A stretch of 64,000 nt of DNA from UBA9732 sp963599445 (GCA_963599445.1 CAVBWZ010000008.1:1-64000); one strand, 5' to 3'. Shown: positions 51,312-60,749, counted from the stretch's first letter. Notes: generated by a model not told the origin, from the letters alone. A program made the numbers and translations.

Positions 51312-51569
51312 ATGAATGAAAACTGCGGGGTGGTCGCAATCAGGAACCTCAAGACGGACAAGGTCTATCTCTTCTATTCCAATGACATAAAGGGCGACTG
51401 CATCAAGAACCGCTTCCAATTGGATCTTGGAATGCACAGCTGTAGGTCTCTTCAGGAGGACTATACGAACACAGGCCTTGAAGTTTTCAGGTTCGATGTA
51501 ATGGAAGAAACGGACAACCCAGAGAGGTTGTCCGTCATAAAGGAATCGGTTCCAAACCAATACGAGTGA
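51312..51569 (+). CDS. Small GIY-YIG-like protein
   Basis: 85 residues. The start GVVAIRNLKTDKVYLFYSNDIKG resembles the GIY-YIG nuclease core (GxYxIxN...GKVYIGSS), but the second motif reads VYLFYS instead of VYIGS. The Arg (SRSLQ-region) and Glu that catalyse cleavage are not convincingly placed. It may be a degenerate or non-catalytic member. AGGAGG lies before the ATG, 20 bases after mutS2, so it may be cotranscribed. Confidence 0.5.
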   Translation: MNENCGVVAIRNLKTDKVYLFYSNDIKGDCIKNRFQLDLGMHSCRSLQEDYTNTGLEVFRFDVMEETDNPERLSVIKESVPNQYE

Positions 51570-51611
51570 TTGGTATATCAAATGTGATGCTCAGGGCAAT
51601 CGGTCTTGGAA

Positions 51612-52400
51612 TTACAGCCTGCCGGATGCCTTGTCCATTTCGATGAGCGTCTTGATTGCGTTGACTGCGACGTGGCAGACCTGCGTGGTGTCGTGGAGTT
51701 TTGGGTTGTCCATGCCAAGGGCTTCGCGCTCCTGGTTGCCAACGACGAAGAACACTGAGCCGCATCTTACGTGCAGGAAGCTCGCCACTGTGAACAGTGC
51801 TGCGCTCTCCATTTCCGATGCCAATACGCCAAGGCGCTTCCATGCCTCCCATTTGTTTTCAAGCTCGTAGCTTACAGGCATTATGGATGGGTCGTGCTGG
51901 CCGTAGAACGAATCCTTGCACTGGACTATTCCAAGGTGGTGCTTTATGCCCATGCTTTCCGCTGTCTTCTTTAATGCTGTGACCACTTCGTAGTCTGCGA
52001 CTGCAGGGAACTCTATTGGTGCGTATTCGCGGCTGGTGCCTTCCATCCTTATGGCTCCGGTTGCAATCACGGCGTCTCCGCCCATTACAGGCAATGCTAT
52101 GCCACCGCATGTGCCCATTCTGAGGAATGTGTCTGCACCGCATTTGACCAGCTCTTCCATGGCAATCGAAGCGGATGGGCCTCCTATTCCTGTGGAGGTC
52201 ACGCTCACAGGCACTCCGTCGAGGCTTCCCGTGTACGTGAGGAATTCACGGCTGTCCGCGACTTCGTGCGCATCGTCTAGGAACTGCGCTATGAGGGGTA
52301 CACGCTTTGGATCCCCTGGTAGGATGACGTATTTCCCAACATCCCCTTTCTTTGTCCTAAGATGGTACTGTATTCCTGTTCCGTTCATGTAGTCAGACAT
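51612..52400 (-). CDS. udp: Uridine phosphorylase
   Basis: 262 residues, family length. It splits uridine with phosphate to uracil and ribose 1-phosphate. Family blocks: VILPGDPKRVPLIAQFLDD (phosphate-binding), SREFLTYTG, TSTGIGGPSASIAMEEL, FLRMGTCGG (Arg and Thr at the phosphate site) and SEMESAALFTVASF (ribose-binding Met-Glu). It can feed nucleoside salvage with the BMP importer and the ribokinase-like enzyme in the window (inference). AAGGAGAG precedes the ATG. Confidence 0.93.
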   Translation of the reverse strand: MSDYMNGTGIQYHLRTKKGDVGKYVILPGDPKRVPLIAQFLDDAHEVADSREFLTYTGSLDGVPVSVTSTGIGGPSASIAMEELVKCGADTFLRMGTCGGIALPVMGGDAVIATGAIRMEGTSREYAPIEFPAVADYEVVTALKKTAESMGIKHHLGIVQCKDSFYGQHDPSIMPVSYELENKWEAWKRLGVLASEMESAALFTVASFLHVRCGSVFFVVGNQEREALGMDNPKLHDTTQVCHVAVNAIKTLIEMDKASGRL

Positions 52401-52443
52401 GTTTTCTCTCCTTGTTATCCCTTTTCTTCATTGGGAGAGAGAT

Positions 52444-52472
52444 ATTATAACACCAAACCGATGTCCTTGAAA
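52444..52472 (-). promoter_or_regulatory. udp promoter
   Basis: On the minus strand TTTCAA (52467-52472), 17 bp, TATAAT (52444-52449, perfect -10). Leader about 37 bases. Confidence 0.6.
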
Positions 52473-52569
52473 CAGCAAAGTTTAGGATCTTGTCCAGGAA
52501 TCTGTCCATGGGATTCCACCATATTGATAGAGGGCTTGATTTTTGGATAATTCCATCCATTGCAAGATG

Positions 52570-52599
52570 TTGAATTTCAAAAGCTTAGTGTTTGATAGT
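52570..52599 (+). promoter_or_regulatory. Possible promoter of the orphan pair
   Basis: TTGAAT (52570-52575), 18 bp, GATAGT (52594-52599). Weak; the rest of 52473-52683 shows no gene. Confidence 0.3.
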
Positions 52600-52683
52600 G
52601 TTAAAGCGCAGAGCTGCAACTCCTTTGGTCCAATCCAATGCCCTATGATGCTTCCAAAAGACAGTGGAGCATGGATTTGAGTG

Positions 52684-53394
52684 ATGGAGTACTTTGACGC
52701 AAGGCAGTTCGCGAATTTGGCCGGTTGGTTGGGTCTCATCGATAGTCCAGATCTCAAGACGTTCAGAAACGGCAGGTTGGGGAAGGAACCTGAAGATTGG
52801 AATCCAAGTCTTGAGGATATAATGAAGTTTGCAGTGGAGGATGCCTCCATTTCACCGGCTCTTGTGCTTTGCTCCATGTACAGCGGACTTCCAAACGATG
52901 CAAAGGTCAATGTCAGGACCATTGAGCGAAACGGAAAGCAAAGGAAATACTATTCCATAGCATTGACCGACTGGCGCAATTGGAAGGAATGGCTCGCCAA
53001 GCCGCTTCTTGAAAGATGTGCAGCTGACGAAAGGCGTAGGAAGTGTGTGGAGAAGGCGCTTTCAGACAACAGAACGGTTCCAAAGGCCGCCGACATACGA
53101 AAATGCTTCTACATCCACAGATCCATGGTCCAAGGTAGGGACAATATGCCCGCAGGCTATGGAACCGTAGCCAAGAAGGCGGGACGCAGTAGGGAGGCGT
53201 ACCTTAGATTCGAGAACTGGAGGACCAATAGGTATTCGTATCCAAAGGTGGATTCCTTGAACCTCTATCTCGAATGCTGTGGAGAGTACCATCCGCTGGA
53301 CTTCATAGCGGACATCTACGTGTACATGGACATGACGGATTCGGAGGTCCTGGCCATTGCCCAAGAGAACAGGGAGAGGATTCGTAGAACTTGA
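52684..53394 (+). CDS. Hypothetical protein, first of an orphan pair
   Basis: 236 residues, not recognised, apparently cytoplasmic with no signal or membrane segment. It is rich in Arg, Lys, Tyr and Trp (WRNWKEWLAKPLLE, ERRRKCVEKAL). Its C-terminal half has a helix-turn-helix-like stretch (AGYGTVAKKAGRSREAYLRFENWRTNRYSYPKVDSLNLYLE). The gene begins at ATG 52684 (or GTG 52681) with only a weak ribosome-binding site. The next gene starts within its last 38 bases. A regulatory or phage-like origin is possible but unproven. Confidence 0.55.
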   Translation: MEYFDARQFANLAGWLGLIDSPDLKTFRNGRLGKEPEDWNPSLEDIMKFAVEDASISPALVLCSMYSGLPNDAKVNVRTIERNGKQRKYYSIALTDWRNWKEWLAKPLLERCAADERRRKCVEKALSDNRTVPKAADIRKCFYIHRSMVQGRDNMPAGYGTVAKKAGRSREAYLRFENWRTNRYSYPKVDSLNLYLECCGEYHPLDFIADIYVYMDMTDSEVLAIAQENRERIRRT

Positions 53395-53950
53395 CCCCTT
53401 TGCAATCACTGCCGTTGCGGATGCCATTTCGTATCCGTACGCGGACGAGATTCGTTCGTTCTTTGGGAAAAAGACTTCAAAAGGCGGAGCTCCAAGGATA
53501 AGCGACATAGTGAACTTCGTTTGCTATAGATGTGCAGTGCCGCTTCCATTTCTATGGGCGTGGATGTGCGCAGACTTCCCTGTTCGTGATTTGGATGTCT
53601 CCAATTGGAGATCCATCACAATATCCTATATAGAGAGGAATATATCCGGATTTGATTTCACTGAAATGGAGTCCATCTCATCGAATCTCAGACTCAACGG
53701 CCTTAGACCAAGCCTAAGGGCCGCCCTCAAGAGCCAAAGAAGGCTTCTTGGCCTTTCGTTGAACGAAATGGCGTTGAGGCTTGGCGTGGAGAGAAACGCC
53801 GTTGCCGCCCTTGAACATGGTTGTTTCCCAATGAGCATTCCAAGGTGCCGCACGTTCAACAAGGTTATGGTTGGGTATGAGGTCCATCCCGTAAGGCTCC
53901 TGCAGTTGGCGTTCACATCAGTGGTGGATGCCTTCGAAACCGGCAGATGA
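53357..53950 (+). CDS. Hypothetical protein with C-terminal HTH, second of an orphan pair
   Basis: 197 residues starting at TTG 53357, which has GGAGG 9 bases upstream; no other start fits. The N-terminal half is unknown. The C-terminal part (about 120-165) is an Xre-like helix-turn-helix: LRAALKSQRRLLGLSLNEMA, then LGVERNAVAALEHG. Both orphan genes place an HTH-like segment in their C-terminal half, suggesting that they arose by duplication or act together on DNA. The 38-base overlap implies coupled translation. Confidence 0.55.
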   Translation: MPKRTGRGFVELDPFAITAVADAISYPYADEIRSFFGKKTSKGGAPRISDIVNFVCYRCAVPLPFLWAWMCADFPVRDLDVSNWRSITISYIERNISGFDFTEMESISSNLRLNGLRPSLRAALKSQRRLLGLSLNEMALRLGVERNAVAALEHGCFPMSIPRCRTFNKVMVGYEVHPVRLLQLAFTSVVDAFETGR

Positions 53951-53954
53951 TTTG

Positions 53955-54074
53955 GGCAGTTTCGCAGTAGTGTTAAGATTTGGTAAAGAAGGGGTCTTTT
54001 TGGAGTACTCAATTCTGGATTTCTGTTATATACTTCAAAATCGGAGCATTTGGAGTAAACTGCCAAAAAGCTCC
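53955..54074 (+). promoter_or_regulatory. Structured leader region of the V-ATPase operon
   Basis: GGCAGTTT (53955-53962) and AAACTGCC (54057-54064) are exact inverted repeats 94 bases apart. A closer hairpin, GGAGC (54043-54047)/GCTCC (54070-54074) with inner TTGG/CCAA, lies before the first gene and competes for the second arm. A -10-like TATACT is at 54029-54034 with no good -35. Regulation is possible but only inferred. Confidence 0.35.
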
Positions 54075-54111
54075 CAGTGAAAGGCATACAAAAGTTCAAG
54101 GATGGAACAGA

Positions 54112-54654
54112 ATGGAGATACAGATTCAAGATTTGGTCCAGTCCATCAAGCATGATGGAATAGAAGAAGCCAAGAAGGAAGCCGCCGCCGTAGTGGACGC
54201 TGCAAAGGTCCAGGCTCAGGAGATCATCGAAGACGCTAGAAAGGAAGCGGCGAAGATGATCGATAACGCAAACCGTGAGATCGAAAGCGCCAAGGCTTTG
54301 GTCAAGCAGGCCCAGAGGGATGCTGTGCTTTCCGTGAAGAAGGAACTTGAGGCTCAGCTCGACGGCATTCTTTCCTCTGAAGTCTCCAAGGCAATGACAG
54401 GCGAACAGCTTTCAAAGGTGATCGTCGCCGCCATCAACGGAGAGGATCCTTCCAAGTACGTCCTTGAAGTCAAGGATGTGAACGAATCCCTCAAGAACGG
54501 ACTTGCGAAGGAACTGGAGAAGGGCCTTGAGATAAAGCCCGTCAAGAACGCTTCCGTGAAGCTCTGTCTCAAGGATGGATCCGGGTTCTATGATTTCTCG
54601 GACGATGAGATTGCGAACCTTCTCAAGCCATTTCTTGGTGGATTGAAGTTCTGA
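54112..54654 (+). CDS. atpE: V-type ATP synthase subunit E
   Basis: 180 residues. The peripheral-stalk subunit: a long charged N-terminal helix (IKHDGIEEAKKEAAAVVDAAKVQAQ, about 10-80) followed by a small C-terminal head (SKYVLEVKDVNESLKNG, FYDFSDDEIANLLKPFL). ATG 54112 with AAGGA 9 bases upstream; the open frame before it is not protein-like. First gene of the V-ATPase operon. Confidence 0.85.
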   Translation: MEIQIQDLVQSIKHDGIEEAKKEAAAVVDAAKVQAQEIIEDARKEAAKMIDNANREIESAKALVKQAQRDAVLSVKKELEAQLDGILSSEVSKAMTGEQLSKVIVAAINGEDPSKYVLEVKDVNESLKNGLAKELEKGLEIKPVKNASVKLCLKDGSGFYDFSDDEIANLLKPFLGGLKF

Positions 54655-54664
54655 GGAAGCGCAG

Positions 54665-55198
54665 ATGCCTGTCGATTCTAGGTACTATTTTCTTTCAAGC
54701 CTTCCAATGCTGCGTTTTGGCGACAAGGCCCCTCTGACTTGGGACGGGTTCATGCAGACTGCACAAAGCTGTGTGGGCGCATCCGACATGAAACTCCTTT
54801 CCCGCATAGAGCAGGGGGACTACAGCGGATGCCATTTCCTCAAGGAGTGGAAACGGTTCTGCGACAAGACCGATGCTGCTGTGAACGCCAGACGCAGGGT
54901 GGCTCTTGGAAAGGACGATGTGTTCTCGAACGAGGAGGACTATGAGATCTCCAAATTTGGAAATGCAGTCATGTCCGCCAAGAATCCATTGGATGCGGAG
55001 CTTCTCATAATGAAGTTCAGGTTCGACTATCTTGAGAAGGCTATGGCGTTCAAAGCCTTCAATCAGGATGTGGTCCTTGGCTACGCACTGCAGCTTAGGA
55101 TCCTCATAAGGAAGGACCTGTTCGATGTGGACTTGGGCAACGCCCAGTATCAGAAGCTATTCGACAAGGTTCGTGAAGAGATAAACGTTGAAAAATAA
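54665..55198 (+). CDS. DUF2764 protein of the V-ATPase operon (subunit C-like role)
   Basis: 177 residues of the DUF2764 family, found in V-ATPase operons of spirochaetes, chlamydiae and Bacteroidetes at the place where other bacteria encode subunit C. The start YYFLSSLPMLRFGDKAPLTWDGF is typical. All-helical, hydrophilic, cytoplasmic. It probably links the A3B3 head to the membrane sector, but this is inferred from position. Confidence 0.8.
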   Translation: MPVDSRYYFLSSLPMLRFGDKAPLTWDGFMQTAQSCVGASDMKLLSRIEQGDYSGCHFLKEWKRFCDKTDAAVNARRRVALGKDDVFSNEEDYEISKFGNAVMSAKNPLDAELLIMKFRFDYLEKAMAFKAFNQDVVLGYALQLRILIRKDLFDVDLGNAQYQKLFDKVREEINVEK

Positions 55199-55252
55199 AG
55201 AAGAGAGGAACTTCCAAAGCATGTTTTTGCAAGTTCCTCCGGTGGAGATATT

Positions 55253-56995
55253 ATGACAAAAAGCACAGGATATGTGGCCGGCGTGAACGGAAACCTCGTT
55301 ACCGTAGCGTTCGAAGGGGCCATTTCCAAGAATGAGGTTGCTTACGTTCTCGTTGGCGACACCAGACTCAAGGGAGAGGTCATAAGGATAAACGGAAGCA
55401 AGGCCAGCATGCAGGTCTATGAGATGACCAATGGCATACAGGTAGGGGACAAGGTCGAGTTCACCGGCGAGATGATGAGCGTGGAGCTTGGACCTGGACT
55501 TCTAACCCAAATCTACGATGGGCTTCAGAACCCTCTTCCGGCCCTTGCCGAGAAGTGCGGATTCTTCCTACAGAGGGGCGTCTACATGGATCCAATCCCA
55601 AACAAGGATTGGGAGTTCACCCCTGTCGTGGCCGTTGGGGATGTCGTAAGACCCGGCGATACGATTGGAACGGTTCCAGAGGGTATCTTCACTCATAAGA
55701 TCATGGTTCCGTTCGGCTTCGACGATGTTGACTGGAAGGTAGTCTCGGTTGCTTCGAAGGGCGTATACAACGTAAGGTCCACCGTTGCAAAGCTCCAGAA
55801 CCCAAAGGGTGACGAGAGGGATCTTACAATGGTGTTCAGCTGGCCTGTGAAGAAGGCTGTTGGATGCTATGAAGAACGTCTCAGACCGGACGAGACTCTT
55901 GTCACGAAGATCAGGATAATCGATACGTTCCTGCCAATCGCAAAGGGTGGTACATACTGTGTGCCAGGGCCTTTTGGTGCAGGAAAGACTGTCCTTCAAC
56001 ACCTTACAAGCCGCAATGCAGAGGTCGATATCGTGATCATAGCCGCCTGTGGAGAACGTGCCGGCGAGGTCGTCGAAGTCCTCAAGGAGTTCCCGGAACT
56101 GGTCGACCCAAAGACTGGTCGTTCCCTCATGGAGAGGACCATCATAATATGCAACACGTCCTCCATGCCGGTCGCAGCCAGAGAAGCATCGGTCTATACG
56201 GCCATTACGATGGCCGAGTACTACAGGCAAATGGGCCTCAACGTGCTCCTTCTTGCCGATTCCACGAGCCGTTGGGCTCAGGCTATGAGAGAGATGAGCG
56301 GTAGGCTTGAGGAGATTCCGGGTGAAGAGGCCTTCCCTGCATACCTTGAAAGCGTAATCGCGGCCTTCTATGAAAGGGCTGGAAAGGTAAGGCTTCATGA
56401 TGGGTCTACGGGTTCCGTTACGATTGGCGGTACGGTAAGCCCTGCAGGTGGAAACTTCGAGGAACCTGTGACCCAGGCTACGCTCAAGGTCGTTGGTGCA
56501 TTCCACGGTCTTAGCCGCGAGAGGTCTGATGCAAGGAAGTACCCTGCAATCCATCCTCTCGATTCCTGGTCAAAATACAATGGCATCATAGACAAGGCCC
56601 GTGTCGAGCAGGCAAGGGACATCCTCTTTAGAAGCAACGAGATAAACCAGATGATGAAGGTCGTTGGCGAGGAGGGTACTTCAGTTGCGGACTACATCGT
56701 ATACCAGAAGGGCGAGCTTCTTGACAGTGTGTATCTGCAGCAGAACTCGTTCGACCCCGTTGACAGCGCAGTCCTTCCTGACAGACAGCGCGAGGAGTTC
56801 AATCTCCTGTACGAAGTGCTTACGGCAGACTTTGCGCTTGATAGCAAGAAGGATGTTAGAGCGTTCTTCAACCAAATGCGCCAGAAGTTCCTTGACTGGA
56901 ACAGTGTTGCCACAACGGATCCACGCTACAGCCAGTATGAGAACGAAATAAGGGATTTGTATGCTTCCAAGTCCAACTGCTGTGAGGAGATGTGA
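55253..56995 (+). CDS. atpA: V-type ATP synthase subunit A (catalytic)
   Basis: 580 residues. The catalytic subunit of the A3B3 head. It has an N-terminal barrel (GYVAGVNGNLVTVAF), the non-homologous insert (about 115-200), Walker A GPFGAGKT (239-246, Lys245), the catalytic Glu in AACGERAGEVVEV, Walker B LLADSTSRWAQAMRE, and the arginine region in TLKVVGAFHGLSRERS. Its last codons overlap the region upstream of subunit B, whose ribosome-binding site is inside this gene. Confidence 0.95.
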   Translation: MTKSTGYVAGVNGNLVTVAFEGAISKNEVAYVLVGDTRLKGEVIRINGSKASMQVYEMTNGIQVGDKVEFTGEMMSVELGPGLLTQIYDGLQNPLPALAEKCGFFLQRGVYMDPIPNKDWEFTPVVAVGDVVRPGDTIGTVPEGIFTHKIMVPFGFDDVDWKVVSVASKGVYNVRSTVAKLQNPKGDERDLTMVFSWPVKKAVGCYEERLRPDETLVTKIRIIDTFLPIAKGGTYCVPGPFGAGKTVLQHLTSRNAEVDIVIIAACGERAGEVVEVLKEFPELVDPKTGRSLMERTIIICNTSSMPVAAREASVYTAITMAEYYRQMGLNVLLLADSTSRWAQAMREMSGRLEEIPGEEAFPAYLESVIAAFYERAGKVRLHDGSTGSVTIGGTVSPAGGNFEEPVTQATLKVVGAFHGLSRERSDARKYPAIHPLDSWSKYNGIIDKARVEQARDILFRSNEINQMMKVVGEEGTSVADYIVYQKGELLDSVYLQQNSFDPVDSAVLPDRQREEFNLLYEVLTADFALDSKKDVRAFFNQMRQKFLDWNSVATTDPRYSQYENEIRDLYASKSNCCEEM

Positions 56996-56997
56996 GT

Positions 56998-58290
56998 ATG
57001 AACAAAGTCTATACTAAGATAGAGTCCATCGTTGGTGATGTAATCACCGTAAGGGCTCAGGGCGTAAGATACAACGATCTTGCAGTTGTTGGAAAAAGCT
57101 TTGCAAACGTAATCAAGCTTGACGGCGATCTTGTAAGCCTTCAGGTGTTCGCAGGCGCAAAGGGCATTTCCACGAACGATGAGGTCAGGTTCCTTGGTGT
57201 TCCAATGAAGGTCAGCTTCTCGGAAGACCTTCTTGGCAGGGTGTTCGACGGCTCCGGCCGTCCACGTGACAACGGTCCTGCTCTTGAAGACAACATGATC
57301 GAGATTGGCGGTCCATCGGTCAACCCTGCAAAGAGAATTGTTCCAAAGAACATGATAAGGACTGGAATTCCAATGATCGATGTATTCAACACATTGGTCG
57401 AATCCCAGAAGCTTCCTATATTCTCCGTAAGCGGAGAGCCGTACAACGAGCTCCTTGCACGCATAGCCATGCAGGCAGAGGTCGATCTCATCATCCTTGG
57501 CGGTATGGGTCTCAAGTACGACGACTACCTCTTCTTCAAGGACACGCTTGAGAAGAGCGGTGCAATGAGCAGAACCATAATGTTCATCCACACTGCAAGT
57601 GACCCAACGGTCGAATGTATGATGATTCCTGACATGGCTCTTGCCGTTGCAGAGCGCTTTGCAATCGAGGGCAAGAAGGTCCTTGTCCTTCTTACTGACA
57701 TGACGAACTTCGCCGACTCCCTCAAGGAGATGGCAATCACAATGGACCAGGTCCCTTCCAATAGAGGATACCCTGGCGACCTCTACAGCTCCCTTGCAAG
57801 CCGTTATGAGAAGGCCGTTGACTTCGAAGGTGCAGGCTCCCTCACCATCCTTGCCGTAACCACTATGCCTGGCGACGATGTCACACATCCGGTTCCAGAC
57901 AACACAGGCTACATCACAGAGGGCCAGTACTACCTGAAGAACGGACACATCGAGCCGTTTGGAAGCCTCAGCCGTCTGAAGCAGAACGTCAACAGCGAGA
58001 CCAGAAACGACCATAGAGCGCTTATGGACGGTCTCATCAAGCTGTACAGCGCATACAAGGAGTCCCTTGAGAAGAAGTCCATGGGCTTCATGATGAGCGA
58101 ATGGGACGAGAAGCTCCTCAAGTACGGACACCTCTTCGAGACAAGGCTCATGGACCTTTCCGTGAACATCCCTCTTGAAGAAGCCCTTGACCTTGGTTGG
58201 GAGATACTTGCAGAGTGCTTCGAGCCAAACGAGACAGGTCTTAGAAGCGAACTCATAGCCCAGAGATGGCCAAAGAAGACGGAGGCTTGA
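56998..58290 (+). CDS. atpB: V-type ATP synthase subunit B (regulatory)
   Basis: 430 residues. The non-catalytic partner of subunit A: no canonical P-loop (the position reads FSVSGEPYNELLARIA), but conserved SRLKQNVN near the C-terminus and DMTNFADSLKEMA, DQVPSNRGYPGDLYSSLASRYE. ATG 56998 is preferred over GTG 56992: GAGGAG lies 8 bases upstream. Separated from subunit A by 2 bases. Confidence 0.95.
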   Translation: MNKVYTKIESIVGDVITVRAQGVRYNDLAVVGKSFANVIKLDGDLVSLQVFAGAKGISTNDEVRFLGVPMKVSFSEDLLGRVFDGSGRPRDNGPALEDNMIEIGGPSVNPAKRIVPKNMIRTGIPMIDVFNTLVESQKLPIFSVSGEPYNELLARIAMQAEVDLIILGGMGLKYDDYLFFKDTLEKSGAMSRTIMFIHTASDPTVECMMIPDMALAVAERFAIEGKKVLVLLTDMTNFADSLKEMAITMDQVPSNRGYPGDLYSSLASRYEKAVDFEGAGSLTILAVTTMPGDDVTHPVPDNTGYITEGQYYLKNGHIEPFGSLSRLKQNVNSETRNDHRALMDGLIKLYSAYKESLEKKSMGFMMSEWDEKLLKYGHLFETRLMDLSVNIPLEEALDLGWEILAECFEPNETGLRSELIAQRWPKKTEA

Positions 58291-58291
58291 A

Positions 58292-58912
58292 GTGGCGGTT
58301 AAGCTGACTAAGAACGAACAGAAGAAACAGAAGGATCAGCTCAAGCAGTATGAGCGCTACCTTCCTACTCTTCAGCTCAAAAAGCAGCAGCTCCAAATGG
58401 TCATACGTCAGATAGAGTCAGACCTCTCCCAATACAGGGAGAAGCAGAACGAGCTCATACGAAGCGCTCAGGACTGGATTGGTGTGTTTGGTGAGAACAG
58501 CGTGTTCGATGCGTCCAAGCAACTTGACAGCCTTGTGCGGCCTGACAAGGTCGTAAGGGGGGAGGGGAACATTGCAGGTGTGGTGATCCCTGTGTTCCAG
58601 GACCTGACGTTCAAGGACATAGACTACGATGTGGAGCAGTACCCGCTTTGGGTGGACAGGGCGGTCCTTCTTCTGCGTGACAGCGCAAGGATAGATGCGC
58701 TTATGGCTACGCTCAAGGTTCAGGTGTCCCTTCTTGAGAAGGAGCTTAGAACCACCAGCCAAAGGGTGAACCTTTTTGAGAAAGTCAAGATTCCGGAAAC
58801 CAAGGAGAACATCCGCAGGATTGGAATCTATATTGGAGACCAGCAGACCGCGGCTGTCGTTCGCGGTAAGATAGCCAAGAAGAAGCTTGCTGACAAGGAG
58901 GAGACTGCATGA
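58292..58912 (+). CDS. atpD: V-type ATP synthase subunit D (central shaft)
   Basis: 206 residues. Two long helices (about 5-70 and 130-190) make the rotating shaft; the typical N-terminus is LTKNEQKKQKDQLKQYERYLP. GTG start with GGAGG 6 bases upstream, one base after the subunit B stop; overlaps subunit I by 4 bases. Confidence 0.92.
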   Translation: MAVKLTKNEQKKQKDQLKQYERYLPTLQLKKQQLQMVIRQIESDLSQYREKQNELIRSAQDWIGVFGENSVFDASKQLDSLVRPDKVVRGEGNIAGVVIPVFQDLTFKDIDYDVEQYPLWVDRAVLLLRDSARIDALMATLKVQVSLLEKELRTTSQRVNLFEKVKIPETKENIRRIGIYIGDQQTAAVVRGKIAKKKLADKEETA

Positions 58913-60717
58913 TAGAGAAAATGAAGAAAGTCATTGTCGTGGCTCCTGCCGACCGCAAGCGCGAGATGCTCAATGCAATAAGGGATTTTGGTGTCGTCCA
59001 TATATCGGAGACCGCCGTCCCTGAGTCCAAGTATTCGGAAAGGCTTACCTCCTTGGACAAGATGCGCTCCGTCCTTGCCGAGCAGCCAAAGGTGGAGCAG
59101 AAGCCTGTGCTTGGAAAGCGCGAGTTCGATGACCTTCACGAAAGGCTGTGCAAGGCCGTCGCCGATTCCAGAAGCTTTGAGAACGAACTCTTCGAGCTGT
59201 CGAACGAAAAGTCAAAGATTGAGAAATGGGGTAGGTTCAACCCTAGTGAAGTCAAGGAATTGGCCTCCATTGGAGTTCCTCTCTATTTCTACCAGATGGG
59301 CAAGAGGGAGCTTTCCCTTATACCTGATGATGTTATGTACATATGCCTTGCCGATGTCGATAAGATGAAGACAGTGGCCGTCGTTGGACAGCCTTTGGCT
59401 CAGGATTTCTCGGCAACGCCGTTTGAACTGCCTCTACGAGGCCTTGACGAGCTTGATGCAGAGATTTCAAGGCTCAATCTTGCGCTTCATGAAAGCAACG
59501 TCCTCATATCTTCGTCGGCGGCGTTCATCACAAGCTACGACCATTTCATCAAGAAGGCGTCGGACGATGTCATCTATTCTTCCGTAAGTGGTGCTGTAGG
59601 TGAGCAGGAAGGCCTTTGCTGCCTTTGCGGTTTCATTCCTGAGGTCGATACGAAAGGCTTCCGTGAAATTGCAAAGGAGAACTCCTGGGCGTATGCATTC
59701 GACGATCCAAGCGACGACGACCCTGTGCCTACAAAGATAAGGTACAACAAGGTCACGGCGATGATGGAGCCTGTCTTCACGATGCTTGGAACCACTCCTG
59801 GCTACAAGGAGTACGACATAAGCATGTGGTTCCTTCTTTTCCTTTCGTTGTTCTTTGCAATGATAATAGGGGACGCCGCATACGGACTTGTGTTCCTTGG
59901 CATAGCGATTGGTCTCAACGTGAAGACCAAGAAGCTTACCAACATGAACATGCTCATATACGTCATGAGCATAGCCACCGTGATATGGGGTGCCTTGACA
60001 GGTACTTGGCTTGGCAGCGAGAAGGCGATGGAGATTCCATTCCTTAGAATGCTCGTCATACCTCAGATAGCCAACTATCCCGAATACTTTGGGGTTGACT
60101 CCACCACGGCTCAGAACACTGTCATGAAGTTCTGCTTCATGGTTGGAACCATTCAGCTGTCCCTCGCATGCCTTATGAACGCTGTGAGGAAATGGCAGGA
60201 GAAGAACCTTGCCTTGGTTGCGGACTTTGCATGGCTTGCAATGATAGTGAGCATCTACTACCTCATACTCATGCTGGTGGTAGGGGCTTCCGTCAACGTA
60301 GCCATGATATTCGCAATCATCCTTGGAGGACTGGTCCTTGTCGTCCTGTTTGGCTCTCAAGAGCCGGGACAGAGCTTTGGAGCCGGTGTGAAGGCCGGTC
60401 TTGGTGGTGCTTTCACGACGTTCCTGAATACCATAAGCGCATTTGGAAACGTCATGAGCTATATTCGTCTGTTTGCAGTTGGAATGGCCAGCCTTGCGAT
60501 AGCGCAGAGCTTCAACGGAATGGCTTCGTCCATGCTGCAGGGATGGGCTCTGCCAGCGGGAATACTCATTCTCGTGATTGGACATGGGCTCAACTTGGTC
60601 ATGGGTATGCTTAGTGTGGTCGTCCACGGTATGCGTCTGAATCTTCTGGAATTCTCGGGCCAGCTTGGAATGGAGTGGGCCGGTGTTCCATACGAACCGT
60701 TCAAGAAGAACGTTTGA
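58909..60717 (+). CDS. atpI: V-type ATP synthase subunit I
   Basis: 602 residues. A cytoplasmic N-terminal half (1-300) with coiled coils is followed by seven to eight membrane helices. It forms the half-channels next to the rotor. The key Arg of the a/I subunit is expected in the helix around NVMSYIRLFAVGMASLAIAQSF, where MSYIRLFAVG is the conserved block. It overlaps subunit D (ATGA). Confidence 0.93.
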   Translation: MIEKMKKVIVVAPADRKREMLNAIRDFGVVHISETAVPESKYSERLTSLDKMRSVLAEQPKVEQKPVLGKREFDDLHERLCKAVADSRSFENELFELSNEKSKIEKWGRFNPSEVKELASIGVPLYFYQMGKRELSLIPDDVMYICLADVDKMKTVAVVGQPLAQDFSATPFELPLRGLDELDAEISRLNLALHESNVLISSSAAFITSYDHFIKKASDDVIYSSVSGAVGEQEGLCCLCGFIPEVDTKGFREIAKENSWAYAFDDPSDDDPVPTKIRYNKVTAMMEPVFTMLGTTPGYKEYDISMWFLLFLSLFFAMIIGDAAYGLVFLGIAIGLNVKTKKLTNMNMLIYVMSIATVIWGALTGTWLGSEKAMEIPFLRMLVIPQIANYPEYFGVDSTTAQNTVMKFCFMVGTIQLSLACLMNAVRKWQEKNLALVADFAWLAMIVSIYYLILMLVVGASVNVAMIFAIILGGLVLVVLFGSQEPGQSFGAGVKAGLGGAFTTFLNTISAFGNVMSYIRLFAVGMASLAIAQSFNGMASSMLQGWALPAGILILVIGHGLNLVMGMLSVVVHGMRLNLLEFSGQLGMEWAGVPYEPFKKNV

Positions 60718-60749
60718 ATTTCAAATTGCAATAATAGGAGATTATTGAA

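Noticed and set aside
58557..58565. Further phase-variation G tract in the V-ATPase subunit D gene
   Set aside because: The longest run is six Gs, broken by A, in a housekeeping gene; too short for confident slippage.
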